Positions 36,901 through 44,847 of a stretch of DNA of 64,000 bases are shown one piece after another. The notes under the pieces were generated by a model that saw nothing but the letters and a program-made list of their open reading frames with translations, was not told the DNA's origin and ran no database searches. The translations under genes were made by a program, and so were the position numbers. Position 1 is the stretch's first letter, and each line of letters begins with the position of its first letter. The stretch lies in NCBI GenBank assembly GCA_028280415.1, contig JANQLV010000002.1, forward strand, positions 78,973-142,972, read 5' to 3'. This DNA comes from Saprospiraceae bacterium. Lineage in GTDB: Bacteria; Bacteroidota; Bacteroidia; Chitinophagales; Saprospiraceae.

Positions 36901-38242
36901 CCGGGTGATTGAAAAGATTGGGATCAAAAGCACTGCGAATTCCGTTACCATTGGATGTTGCATCTTCCCCGATCAGCCAGTTCGAATCTTCCGGACGAGC
37001 ATAAAACTCGGTTACTATTCCAAAAATATCACTAAAGGACTCATTGATAGCCCCGGGTTCATGGCTGTAGATCAGATCTGCTGTAAAATCCGTCAAACCA
37101 TGTGTAAATTCGTGAGCAACAATATCAATAGTCGTCAGGGGGCGATTGAGCGTTCCACCACCTCCATCACCGTAAAAAGAAGCACTTCCATTCCAAAAGG
37201 CATTCGCAACATTCTCTCCCAGGTGCACATAACTGATCAATTCAAAACCTTCTCCATTAATGCTGTTCCTATCAAAAAAATCCTGCAAAAAAAGATAGAA
37301 TTGCTCTGCGCCGAAATGCGCATCCAGAGCATGTCGATCATTAAATCCAAATTCAATCCCCCAAATACTATCTTCGTGTACAAAATCCACCGCATTATCA
37401 ACTTCATTTGCTCCCCCGTTTTCGAGATTGAGGGTAGTAATACCTTCTCCATAAGTAGTTTGCCGAAGCCTGAATTCATTTTCCGATACCTTCTCGGTTA
37501 GTACCGTTCTCGGACCACTATAGACAGTGGAGACGTTACTAGGTACATCTATTTCACAAATTCTGTTTTCTTCGGCGACCAATTCTCCGGTTTGAGCATC
37601 AATATATACCCAGGAACGATGATGGTGATCATGATCCAAAGCATAAATATCCATTTTGTAAGCCAATCGAAAATCGGCATGATCAAATTTCAAATCTCTA
37701 GGCACCCAGACCAGTTCAGGATTGGGGTATTCAGAAAGCTTTTTGTTTATCCCGCCCCCGTGAGAATGTTCCCAGCCAAAGCTGGCATCAGGAAAAGGAG
37801 CTATAGCTTTTTCGATTGCTTTCTCAGGAGTAATATTTACGGCAACCGGCTGATTGATATTAAAAAGTACACCATTCATAGAACGTACGATTCCTCTTTG
37901 AGTATGGAAAAGATATACGGCTCCAACTATCGGTTTCCCCTGATCCAATAATTGGTAACGATGATGTTCCCAGTCTAATTGATCTGCTGAACGTCTTATT
38001 GCTTGAAAACTGATATTATCTCCAAGTTGGGCATACTCTTTCAGATAATTAATGGCCTGGGCCAGGTTCATATTCTTTTCTGGACCAAGTTGAATATGTC
38101 TGGGTAAATTGGTCTGCTCATCCAATCGGACTACCTCGGCTCCGGGGTATAATTTATTTGCTTCTATGCCTTTAAGAACCTGGGCCTGTATACCAGAGAA
38201 AAGTACGCAACAAAGCATTAACAATGTAAATTGTTTCTTCAT
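33989..38242 (-). CDS. Secreted M4 (thermolysin-like) metalloprotease with PKD/CUB-like domains and T9SS tail
   Basis: A 1417-residue protein from the ATG at 38242; the frame reaches 33 codons further upstream, but the signal peptide (MKKQFTLLMLCCVLFSGIQA) begins here. Residues about 35-230 are the FTP/PepSY inhibitory propeptide. The catalytic domain follows with HEFTH (377-381) and Glu401 (GAINESFSD) as zinc ligands, and the His-bearing GGVHFNSGVQNYWFYLL. After it come four PKD domains (WNFGDGASSTENNPTHTY and similar) interleaved with two CUB-like domains (CSGLILDPAG, CNGLIFDQGG) and a BACON-like sandwich (SICVTLNAGDQL). The end is a T9SS sorting domain (IPNPSRGQFVLSL...SGIYFISLVS). It probably degrades proteins outside the cell. 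Confidence 0.93.
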   Translation of the reverse strand: MKKQFTLLMLCCVLFSGIQAQVLKGIEANKLYPGAEVVRLDEQTNLPRHIQLGPEKNMNLAQAINYLKEYAQLGDNISFQAIRRSADQLDWEHHRYQLLDQGKPIVGAVYLFHTQRGIVRSMNGVLFNINQPVAVNITPEKAIEKAIAPFPDASFGWEHSHGGGINKKLSEYPNPELVWVPRDLKFDHADFRLAYKMDIYALDHDHHHRSWVYIDAQTGELVAEENRICEIDVPSNVSTVYSGPRTVLTEKVSENEFRLRQTTYGEGITTLNLENGGANEVDNAVDFVHEDSIWGIEFGFNDRHALDAHFGAEQFYLFLQDFFDRNSINGEGFELISYVHLGENVANAFWNGSASFYGDGGGGTLNRPLTTIDIVAHEFTHGLTDFTADLIYSHEPGAINESFSDIFGIVTEFYARPEDSNWLIGEDATSNGNGIRSAFDPNLFNHPDTYFGEYWIYDSFDNGGVHFNSGVQNYWFYLLSEGGSGINDNGDTFEVEGIGWEKAIAISYRNLAVYLTPSSHYPDAAYFGALSALDLFGPCSQEYRSTVNAWHAVGLGSPISEEAIVDFESQRIFCNAPVDVDFFNNSLDYETVSWNFGDGASSTENNPTHTYTQEGVYTVTLTVNLCDGSTETVSKTAYIVIDSNSPVCSAMIMQDTGMQVLNDCSGLILDPAGMGILNNEVSSIIVIDPPTEEPLLLHFEAFDIGFGNFLRVYDGDDINAPILAQYTGSIGLNQTVETSSGVVTILVEADQFNENNPLEGFAFSYSLANPVYEPPIAGFTTASSTIALNAPVQFIDESQFSGQYQWDFGDGTSSSLAAPIHQYTTPGTYTITQNVVNCLGSDITTMELNIGAGGILSLNPDSICVTLNAGDQLDTAFTIFNIGTDDLYYSVFEDSVAWLLLENQSGEIAPGNNAPVVFDFDATDLTAGTYFYNINMESGDTSQFVLDYPVKMEVLPFPQTNYGIETLDLCDGLYQFNDQTLNGPTSWLWNFGDGNTSTESSPMHQYEEEGLFEISLITCNSLGCDSALFEQNIVISFCDSLTLETTGSAYFTSCNGLIFDQGGPDGNYADNSDYIIVIEPTGADFVTLTLNSFLVQPEVDKLLIYDGNSINAPLIDEASGGLSSGTTRSSTGPAMTLHFISNGAINFSGFELAWSCNGTVLPPDAASFGLVQDTDCDNTVFLDATPAGNYDYHWNMGDGNTVTTSNSSLEYNYQTPGTYTISLEVSNAVGSSSFEQEVTINEIPFDLDALISADTVNINEPFSLQAILDISPASVMWIMQSGDTLTNLNEEYFYTEMGDYTILLEVIDSEGCKMFVETPIHVTNIVSTEEVFGLEKFQIIPNPSRGQFVLSLAFTESLDTDIILFNTLGQVIYREALGEVTAMDKELNFNHLTSGIYFISLVSIEGNIAVERIVIQK

Positions 38243-38862
38243 GATTTTTTTCGGACAGTTTAAATGAAAAGAACAACAAGATAGCAAAGCTAAAGGTTTT
38301 AGGGAGGCTTTCTTTTTTAAAACCTTTAGAAATGTCGGCAAAGTAAGTTTGTTCAGGGCAATTAAATTTCATTTAAAGCTAAAAACACATTTTCTTGCTC
38401 TTATTTCAGCTTTAAATAAAAAAGTGGTCTGAATTTTATGGAATTTTGGGACCTGTGGAGTTTTAGTTATAGGACCTTATTTGATATTCGTTTTTAGTGT
38501 ACCAAATAACGAAAAACAAAGGGTTGTAAACGACCTAAGAAAATGATCATTTCTACAATATTTCCGGCTTATAAACGCCAGTTCGGGAAGCGCCGAAGGC
38601 CTAGCTAGATTAAAATTGCACCGAAAAGCGGTGGCGGCGGCGGTAAATGGGTGGGCCCCACCCAAAGCACAAAACCCTATCCAGTTCATAAATCCTATCT
38701 GAATTGACACGTTAACATAAGGGCAAAATAGTTATTCGAAAAAACGACGAAAGACCTAACAAACGATTTTTTAATAGCTCGCTTGCATTGCCCTTATGTT
38801 TATGTAGTAGTTCAATTAAGTTGATCTGGGAATTACGTGGATATTATCCGTTTAACAGCTTA
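38243..38862. other. Long intergenic region with GC-rich islet and inverted repeats
   Basis: A 620-bp spacer without a credible gene. A GC-rich islet (about 38580-38670) contains GGTGGCGGCGGCGGT and the palindrome GGGTGGG-C-CCCACCC (38649-38663). A 13-bp perfect inverted repeat follows (38714-38726 with 38788-38800). Fragments of the CGAATAAC repeat occur at 38501-38512 and 38730-38738. The clustering of repeats and the base composition unlike its surroundings suggest a repeat-insertion hotspot. Confidence 0.5.
38710..38805. repeat. Inverted-repeat element bracketed by CGTTAACATA and TATGTTTATGT
   Basis: AACATAAGGGCAA (38714-38726) and its exact complement (38788-38800) enclose 61 bp. The outer ends CGTTAACATA (38710-38719) and TATGTTTATGT (38795-38805) recur at 62698-62707 and 62750-62760. 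The element may be a small non-autonomous repeat. Confidence 0.5.
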
Positions 38863-39921
38863 TCAAAAACCTAAGCCCACATTCAAATTAAAAATCTTAT
38901 TATGTAGAAAGCGAAATTCCAGATTCGAAATCAATTTCAGTTTATTTATCTTAAGATCATATCCCATTCCCAAAACAAGCCCGTTTCTATCATAATTCTG
39001 AGTATTGAAATCCACTCCAATTTTTGGATAAACCGAATTGATATTTTTTTTAAAGTATTGATTAAATCTGAATTGTACACTTTGAGCTTTAATCCTTCCA
39101 TCTCTAAATCCAATAGTTGACCAATTATACCTTAGTTCAAGACTGTATCTATTCTTTGAGTTTGGAAGTGTAAATCTGATAAATGGATTCAGATTACCGC
39201 CTAACTTCATACTCTCAATACCGTTGTCGGTTTCGATACGCCTGTTGCCTCCGAGCAATACACCAAATTCCCATAATTTTGATTTTGCTTTTTTTGACGG
39301 TTTGTATTCGATATAGTCTTTAGCTTTACAATCATAGTACTTCCGAAACATTGCTTGGATGGATTTCCTGAAGAATCCGATCTCATCAATTTCGTCAAAT
39401 AAAGTGGCACAATCCTGAAAGGCAAGTTTTAGTTCTCCAGCGTAATGTCTATCTTTCTGAATAACTCTCCTTTTCGATTTTTTATCATACCTCGTGTATT
39501 CTTCATATATAAGTTTTTGGATACCCCGCTTATCAGTTTTTAGGTATAAGTGTTCTACAAGGTTCTTATCGACAAAAGAATAAAAACTTATATCGCCTTT
39601 AATATGACAATTTAGAAACACTTGCTGAGTCGAATCCCCAATAGGAGCATTGTGAGATTCAAAAAATTGATTTATATCCAAATAATACGCCGACAGCTCC
39701 AAAGGGGTATACCGTTTTACATCCGAATCGTTTTCAGACTTCTTGAATAAAAGATCATAACTTTCGTAAGAAAACTGTTCTTTGAGCATTCCTCTTATAG
39801 TATCGTTATCATTCGTGATGATAAAACCTTTCAAGAAATCCATTTGGGCCTGTGCTACATTAGTTCCCAGAATTAGAATACTTATGATTACCTTTAGTGT
39901 AAATGTTTGTTTTAGTTTCAT
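38863..39921 (-). CDS. Outer-membrane beta-barrel-like protein of unknown function
   Basis: A 352-residue protein when started at 39921 (MKLKQTFTLKVIISILILG then NVAQAQ), which gives a clean signal peptide; Met codons at 39945 and 39966 lie in a duplicated 24-bp segment. The first half begins with GFIITNDNDTIRGMLKEQ, a pattern common to Bacteroidota envelope proteins of unknown role. The last 130 residues alternate polar and hydrophobic residues and finish FLHNKIFNLNVGLGF, with a terminal Phe as in outer-membrane barrels. Its codon use and A/T content are higher than its neighbours'. A TAnnTTTG box at 39955-39962 supports a start no further upstream than 39945. Confidence 0.7.
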   Translation of the reverse strand: MKLKQTFTLKVIISILILGTNVAQAQMDFLKGFIITNDNDTIRGMLKEQFSYESYDLLFKKSENDSDVKRYTPLELSAYYLDINQFFESHNAPIGDSTQQVFLNCHIKGDISFYSFVDKNLVEHLYLKTDKRGIQKLIYEEYTRYDKKSKRRVIQKDRHYAGELKLAFQDCATLFDEIDEIGFFRKSIQAMFRKYYDCKAKDYIEYKPSKKAKSKLWEFGVLLGGNRRIETDNGIESMKLGGNLNPFIRFTLPNSKNRYSLELRYNWSTIGFRDGRIKAQSVQFRFNQYFKKNINSVYPKIGVDFNTQNYDRNGLVLGMGYDLKINKLKLISNLEFRFLHNKIFNLNVGLGF

Positions 39922-39951
39922 TAGTCTTTTTAGTTTTAATTTCATTAGTCT
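39898..39951 (-). repeat. 24-bp duplication at the start of the outer-membrane protein gene
   Basis: The segment read as KRLMKLKL/KRLMKLKQ is an 8-codon direct duplication, with ATG codons at 39921 and 39945 in equivalent places. The extra copy adds an alternative start and a more basic N-terminus. It looks like recent slippage. Confidence 0.6.
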
Positions 39952-39954
39952 TTT

Positions 39955-39962
39955 CAAATATA
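39955..39962 (-). promoter_or_regulatory. Bacteroidota -7 promoter box
   Basis: The plus strand reads CAAATATA, which is TATATTTG on the minus strand and matches TAnnTTTG exactly. Transcription would begin near 39951, giving a leader of about 30 nt to the ATG at 39921. The box lies just before the stop of the preceding nagB gene. Confidence 0.45.
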
Positions 39963-39965
39963 GCA

Positions 39966-41885
39966 TTAAAAATAATAGCGTTTGAATGCTTCTACCGCTT
40001 CATACTCTGGCAATCCAAGTTGATCGTAGAGCTTGGCAGTATTTCGATTTCGAGCTTCGGAGCGTTGCCAGAATTCCCGGGAGTCGTGCCCTGGAAACAA
40101 AGGCCGGTCTTTTTGTGACTGATGCTTAAAAATAGCTCTTCGCTTACGCATCAATTCTTCCGGACTAATCGGAACGGCCATGTCCACATCTTCAATGTTC
40201 CACTCCTGCCAGGCTCCACGATAAAGCCAGACATAACATTTTTTCATCCAGTTGTGATGCTTAAGCTGATCAATAGCCGAGAATATTGCTTGCAAACAGA
40301 CCCGGTGCGTTCCGTGCGGATCGGAAAGATCACCTGCACAATAGATTTGATGTGGCTCTATTTCTTCTAACAAGTTCATGATGATTTCAATATCCGCTTT
40401 GCTTAAGGGTTTCTTTTTAACCAGGCCGGTTTCGTAAAAAGGCATATCCAGAAAATGCATATTCTGGTCCGCAATTCCGACATATCTACAACCTGCTTTT
40501 GCCTCTCCCCGCCGGATCAAGCCTTTTATTTTTTGTACCTCAGGAGAATCCACTGTACCGGGTTGCTTATTGGCAATATCTGATCTAACCTTATTAAACA
40601 TCTGACGAGATTCTTCCACATTCATACCAAACATCTCATGAAATTCATTGAGAAAATCTGCAAAGCGAATCACATCATCATCAAAAACAGCAATATTACC
40701 GCTTGTTTGATAAGCGACATGTACATCATGTCCCTGATCGTGCAAACGGATAAAAGTACCGCCCATCGAGATTACATCGTCATCAGGATGCGGACTGAAA
40801 ATAATAACTCTTTTCTTGGATGGAGCGCTGGTCACAGGACGGTGTGTATCATCAGAGTTCGGTTTCCCCCCGGGCCAGCCGGTAATCGTCCACTTTAATT
40901 CATTGAAAATTTTGATATTGATATTATAAGCGGTATCGTATTCTGTAACGATATCTCCCATTCCGTTATCGCTATAATCCCGGTTGGTCAATTTGAGGAT
41001 CGGCTTCCCGAGTTTAAGGCTGAGCCAGATCACTGCTTTTTTGATCGTTGCTTCGTTCCATTCACAAGTTCCGACCAGCCAGGGTGTTTTTACTCTGGTC
41101 AGCTCGGCGCTCGAAGCATTATCAAGTACGACCGACACATTGGGATGGTTTTGCAAATAAGTTGCCGGGACTACATCGCTAACCGAGCCTTCAATTGCTT
41201 CTTTGATAATATTGGCTTTCCCTTCTCCCCAGGCCATTAGAATAATGCGTTTGGCATTGAGGATGGTACCGACACCCATCGTAATTGCTTTAAGCGGCAC
41301 ATTTTCCTCTCCGAAGAAATCACTTGCCGCATCAACAATGGTAATATGATCCAGTGTAATCAAACGAGTAGCAGAATTCAGCCCTGAGCCCGGTTCATTA
41401 AATCCGATATGACCGGTACGCCCAATCCCCAGAATTTGCAAATCCAAACCACCGTATTCCTGAATTTTGGCCTCGTAATTTTCGCAGTATTCCTGAATTT
41501 GATCCTTTGGCAAAGTACCATCCGGAATATTAATATTTTCTTTCTCTATATCGATATGATCAAATAGATATTCATTCATAAACCGAACATAGCTTTGCAA
41601 GGCATCCGGCTGAACGGGATAGTATTCATCCAGGTTAAAAGTAACCACATTTTTAAAACTAAGACCATCTTCCTTATGCATTCTTATCAATTCTCCATAG
41701 ACGGCTGTTGGTGTGGAACCGGTCGCTAAACCCAGTACACACATTTTACCCTCAGCAGCTTTATGACGAATTAAATCAGCGATTTCCAGTGCAACAGCTT
41801 TAGAAGCATCAGCAGCATCCTGATAAATCCGCGTATGAATATTTTCAAACCTGGATTGAGGTGTTTTTGGTGGCAAAGTGGTCAT
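39966..41885 (-). CDS. nagB: Glucosamine-6-phosphate deaminase fused to a PIG-L (LmbE) deacetylase domain
   Basis: A 639-residue cytoplasmic protein. Residues about 15-290 are NagB, converting glucosamine 6-phosphate to fructose 6-phosphate and ammonia: phosphate loop GLATGSTPTAVY, Asp86 (NLDEYYPV), and GIGRTGHIGFNEPGSG with His159 and Glu164. Residues about 355-610 are a PIG-L/LmbE zinc domain with SPHPDDDVISMGG and DPHGTH, the family that removes N-acetyl groups from GlcNAc conjugates. This fusion is common in Bacteroidota, where the second domain's substrate is uncertain. With nagA at 44848 it forms the amino-sugar catabolic pair, although two other genes lie between them and a terminator precedes it. 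Confidence 0.93.
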   Translation of the reverse strand: MTTLPPKTPQSRFENIHTRIYQDAADASKAVALEIADLIRHKAAEGKMCVLGLATGSTPTAVYGELIRMHKEDGLSFKNVVTFNLDEYYPVQPDALQSYVRFMNEYLFDHIDIEKENINIPDGTLPKDQIQEYCENYEAKIQEYGGLDLQILGIGRTGHIGFNEPGSGLNSATRLITLDHITIVDAASDFFGEENVPLKAITMGVGTILNAKRIILMAWGEGKANIIKEAIEGSVSDVVPATYLQNHPNVSVVLDNASSAELTRVKTPWLVGTCEWNEATIKKAVIWLSLKLGKPILKLTNRDYSDNGMGDIVTEYDTAYNINIKIFNELKWTITGWPGGKPNSDDTHRPVTSAPSKKRVIIFSPHPDDDVISMGGTFIRLHDQGHDVHVAYQTSGNIAVFDDDVIRFADFLNEFHEMFGMNVEESRQMFNKVRSDIANKQPGTVDSPEVQKIKGLIRRGEAKAGCRYVGIADQNMHFLDMPFYETGLVKKKPLSKADIEIIMNLLEEIEPHQIYCAGDLSDPHGTHRVCLQAIFSAIDQLKHHNWMKKCYVWLYRGAWQEWNIEDVDMAVPISPEELMRKRRAIFKHQSQKDRPLFPGHDSREFWQRSEARNRNTAKLYDQLGLPEYEAVEAFKRYYF

Positions 41886-42002
41886 ATTTTTTTATTTATA
41901 GTCCAAAATTTAGATGCAAGAAAAGTCTTTTAGGGGCTCTCTTATTAAAAAACTGGAAACCTTGTCTTGAAATTCATTTCAAATAAGCTTATGCACGATC
42001 AT

Positions 42003-42043
42003 AAAAAAAGTGCCATCGTCCAATATTGGAATCAATGACACTT
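42003..42043 (-). terminator. Intrinsic terminator of the TIM-barrel isomerase gene
   Basis: On the minus strand a 9-bp stem with one G-U pair (42035-42043 with 42008-42016) is followed by a run of seven Ts (42003-42009). The loop contains the palindrome CCAATATTGG (42020-42029). It separates the isomerase gene from nagB. Confidence 0.8.
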
Positions 42044-42185
42044 ATTTATAGCCTTATACGCACCTTGGGAATACCCCAGAGGCTCCGATATTACGAATTG
42101 CATAATTATAGTTTTAAGCGAACTACGAATATACAACTTTTCCATGCATTCGCAAAATATCTTGCCAATACGGCAAAAATTCTAT

Positions 42186-43196
42186 TTATCCCAGCTTTGC
42201 TCCAACTTTCTTCAATAAGGCGATCGTTGCTCTAATGCCTTCCTCTTCCGTCATGCTATCGCCTTCGTATTCTATTCCAACCCAGCCTTTATATCCGGCA
42301 TCTTTGACGATCTTCATCATTTTCATATAATCCGTATGTATTTCCTCTCCTTCTGTATTAAAGTCATGCGTTTTAGCACTAACCGCTTTGGCAAAAGGCA
42401 TTAACTCTTTCACGCCTTTATAGCGATCATATTCTTCCACACAATTACCTTCCCAGGGTTCTTTTCCATCTCTCTTGATACAGAAGTTTCCAAAATCAGG
42501 CAGCGTTCCGCAATTATCCATATTGATTTGGGACATGACGCCACTCAACCAGGCCCCATTGGAAGAATAGCCTCCGTGATTTTCGACTATGACATTGATA
42601 TTGGCTTGTTTTGCATATTCCGCTAATCTGCCCAGGCCGTCAACTGCTGCTTTGGCTGCTGCTTCCGGGTCTTCACTTTTGCTAAAAGCATTTACCCGAA
42701 TAGAATGACATCCCAGGAATTTAGCCGCATCAACCCATTTATAATGGTTTTCGATCGCTTCCTGCCTGATTTTGTCATCGATCTCAGCCAACCCTCCCTC
42801 GCGATCAATCATAATTAATAATTGCTCCACTCCATTATCTGCCGCTCTTTGGTTCAGCTGTTTCAGGTATTCCATATCTTTCGCTTTATCTTTGAAAAAC
42901 TGATTGACATACTCTATTCCACTTAATCCAAAATCATTTCTGGTTTTAGCGGCAAAATCCAGATTGTCCATTTTCTTTTCACCCCGGATACCAAGCGCTT
43001 TGTGCAAAGACCATTGTGCCAAAGAGATTTGGAAAAACAGTTCTTTAGTTGTCTCCATTTCTTTTGTATTGGTATCCTTCTTCTCTTCTTCCGTTTCATT
43101 ATTGGTTTCACTTCCACAAGCGGAAAGCCCAAGCAGTCCAATTCCCAGGGTAAGTTTGCCGGATTTTTTTATAAACGTTCGTCTTGTTTTTTCCAT
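42186..43196 (-). CDS. Exported sugar phosphate isomerase/epimerase-like TIM-barrel lipoprotein
   Basis: A 336-residue protein from the ATG at 43196; 13 further upstream codons lack signal features. The N-terminus has a twin-arginine motif ([10 protein letters not shown]) followed by a lipobox LSAC with Cys27, so it is probably exported folded by Tat and lipid-anchored. The rest matches the AP endonuclease 2-like xylose isomerase/hydroxypyruvate isomerase superfamily: [26 protein letters not shown] (metal Glu in VENHGG), [21 protein letters not shown] and [16 protein letters not shown] (final metal Glu). Several Bacteroidota saccharide loci have such exported isomerases; the substrate is unknown. 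Confidence 0.85.
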   Translation of the reverse strand: MEKTRRTFIKKSGKLTLGIGLLGLSACGSETNNETEEEKKDTNTKEMETTKELFFQISLAQWSLHKALGIRGEKKMDNLDFAAKTRNDFGLSGIEYVNQFFKDKAKDMEYLKQLNQRAADNGVEQLLIMIDREGGLAEIDDKIRQEAIENHYKWVDAAKFLGCHSIRVNAFSKSEDPEAAAKAAVDGLGRLAEYAKQANINVIVENHGGYSSNGAWLSGVMSQINMDNCGTLPDFGNFCIKRDGKEPWEGNCVEEYDRYKGVKELMPFAKAVSAKTHDFNTEGEEIHTDYMKMMKIVKDAGYKGWVGIEYEGDSMTEEEGIRATIALLKKVGAKLG

Positions 43197-43286
43197 AATA
43201 AGATTTGATTTAGGTGATATTAAAAATTGATGCATGCCTCCTTTAACTTTCTTCGCCAGTTACTGTTAGGATGACGGGCATAATTT

Positions 43287-43300
43287 TTACAAATTTGTAA
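43287..43300. promoter_or_regulatory. 14-bp perfect palindrome in a divergent promoter region
   Basis: TTACAAATTTGTAA lies midway between the divergent isomerase lipoprotein gene (ATG at 43196) and the secreted hydrolase gene (ATG at 43383). The symmetry and position suit an operator for a dimeric regulator. No other copy was seen in the window. Confidence 0.35.
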
Positions 43301-43382
43301 TATACAAGATAGAATGTTTTTGCACTTTAACATAATGATGCGTTCCTTTTTGCCTATCTTGGAATTTTAAAATACTTTATAT

Positions 43383-44819
43383 ATGAAAAAACAGTTACTT
43401 CTTCTAGTCACTCTATTCAGCTTATCCTATCTACAAGCACAGCAAATTGTTAGCATAGAATTATTAGAAAGTCGAACCGAAGCCCAATTAGAAGCTCAGT
43501 TTGGCACATTCATTCAATATGGTGCCGACCTTTACCGGATCACCTACGAAACACCGGACATTCATGGTGTAAAAGATACGGCTTCCGGTTTGTTTATTTA
43601 TCCGGTAGCAGATGCCAATGATAAAATCTTCCCAATGCTGATTTATCAACACGGAACGGTTGGCGAGCGCTTTGATGTTCCTTCCGAATTGGCGGGTGGC
43701 TACGAATTAGCCTTATTTTTCGCAGGCGTAGGTTATGCCTCTACCGCCGCCGATTACCTCGGTCTGGGAACTTCCAGAGGTTTTCACCCATATGTACATT
43801 CACGCACGGAAGCAAGCGCTGCAATTGATTTGCATCTGGCCGCTAAACAATACGCGCAGGATAACAATCTTTATGTCAACAATCAATTATTCATAACCGG
43901 GTATTCACAAGGAGGACATGCTGCAGCTGCTGCACAAAAAATGATTCAGGAAGAATATGCTGGTCAATTAGAGGTAACAGCATCCGCTCCAATGTCTGGT
44001 CCGTACAGTATCTCAGGAGTTATGCGAGATTTGATGCTCGGAGATGATTCCTATTTCTTTGTTGCCTACGCTCCTTATTCTGTACTTTCCTATAATCTTG
44101 AGTATAATATTTTTACAGAAACCAGCGAAGTTTTCAAAGAGCCTGTTGCTACCTGGGTGCAACAATTTTACGATGAAGAAATCGACCTTTGGGAACTCAA
44201 TGAGGATCTCATTACCTGGCTAACCATAAACTTCGGAGGTTCTATACCCAAATATATGTTTCAGGATGATTTTATCGCAGAGATAGAAGCCGATCCCGAC
44301 CACCCGGCGAACCAGGCTTTGCGGGCTAATGACCTACTCAACTGGGCTCCACAAGCTCCTACCCGACTGCTTTATTGTATGGCAGATGATCAGGTACCTT
44401 TTATGAATTCCATTATTGCTCAGGATTCTATGCTGGCTGCAGGATCAACCAGTATAGACATTCTGGATGCCGATTCGGATGAAGATCACGGAGGTTGTGT
44501 TACACCGGCTACTACTGGTGCTTTTTTCTTCTTTTTACCGCTCCAGGAAGTTGGTACATTCGTAAATACTGTTGAAATCGATGATAATCTGAGCTTTAGT
44601 ATTAGCCCTAATCCCGCTTCGGATTTCATCAATATTCGTTTTAAAAATGAATTTCAATTCTATAATCAGGTACAATTACTCGATTTAAGCGGGAAAGCGA
44701 TAAGAAGCTTCAACGATCATGAAAATATCAGAGTATCCGGACTTCCTCAAGGCATTTATTTTGTAAAAGTTATTTCGGATAAAGGGATTTGGATAGAGAA
44801 GATGATAAAAGGGCAATAA
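43383..44819 (+). CDS. Secreted alpha/beta-hydrolase (secretory lipase-like) with T9SS tail
   Basis: A 478-residue protein with a signal peptide at 1-19 (LLLLVTLFSLSYLQAQ). The hydrolase core has MLIYQHGTVGE (oxyanion region), YASTAADYLGLGTSRGFHPY, the nucleophile elbow ITGYSQGGHAAAA, the acid in YCMADDQVPF and the base in DEDHGGC. The arrangement resembles fungal-type secretory lipases and prolyl-oligopeptidase-like esterases. The last 80 residues are a T9SS sorting domain (SISPNPASDFINIRF...PQGIYFVKVIS). It probably hydrolyses an ester outside the cell; the substrate is unknown. The gene converges on nagA with a 28-bp gap. Confidence 0.87.
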   Translation: MKKQLLLLVTLFSLSYLQAQQIVSIELLESRTEAQLEAQFGTFIQYGADLYRITYETPDIHGVKDTASGLFIYPVADANDKIFPMLIYQHGTVGERFDVPSELAGGYELALFFAGVGYASTAADYLGLGTSRGFHPYVHSRTEASAAIDLHLAAKQYAQDNNLYVNNQLFITGYSQGGHAAAAAQKMIQEEYAGQLEVTASAPMSGPYSISGVMRDLMLGDDSYFFVAYAPYSVLSYNLEYNIFTETSEVFKEPVATWVQQFYDEEIDLWELNEDLITWLTINFGGSIPKYMFQDDFIAEIEADPDHPANQALRANDLLNWAPQAPTRLLYCMADDQVPFMNSIIAQDSMLAAGSTSIDILDADSDEDHGGCVTPATTGAFFFFLPLQEVGTFVNTVEIDDNLSFSISPNPASDFINIRFKNEFQFYNQVQLLDLSGKAIRSFNDHENIRVSGLPQGIYFVKVISDKGIWIEKMIKGQ

Positions 44820-44847
44820 AGGATTGAAACAATCTTTGCCAAAAAGA

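Noticed and set aside
36827..37501. A 224-codon open frame on the plus strand opposite the M4 protease gene
   Set aside because: It is fully antisense to a well-supported catalytic domain, has no domain resemblance, and its composition follows from the codons of the opposite strand.
38477..38710. A 77-codon minus-strand frame in the GC-rich spacer
   Set aside because: It overlaps repeats and a palindrome, has an unlikely amino-acid mix and no recognisable features; treated as chance reading through repeat sequence.
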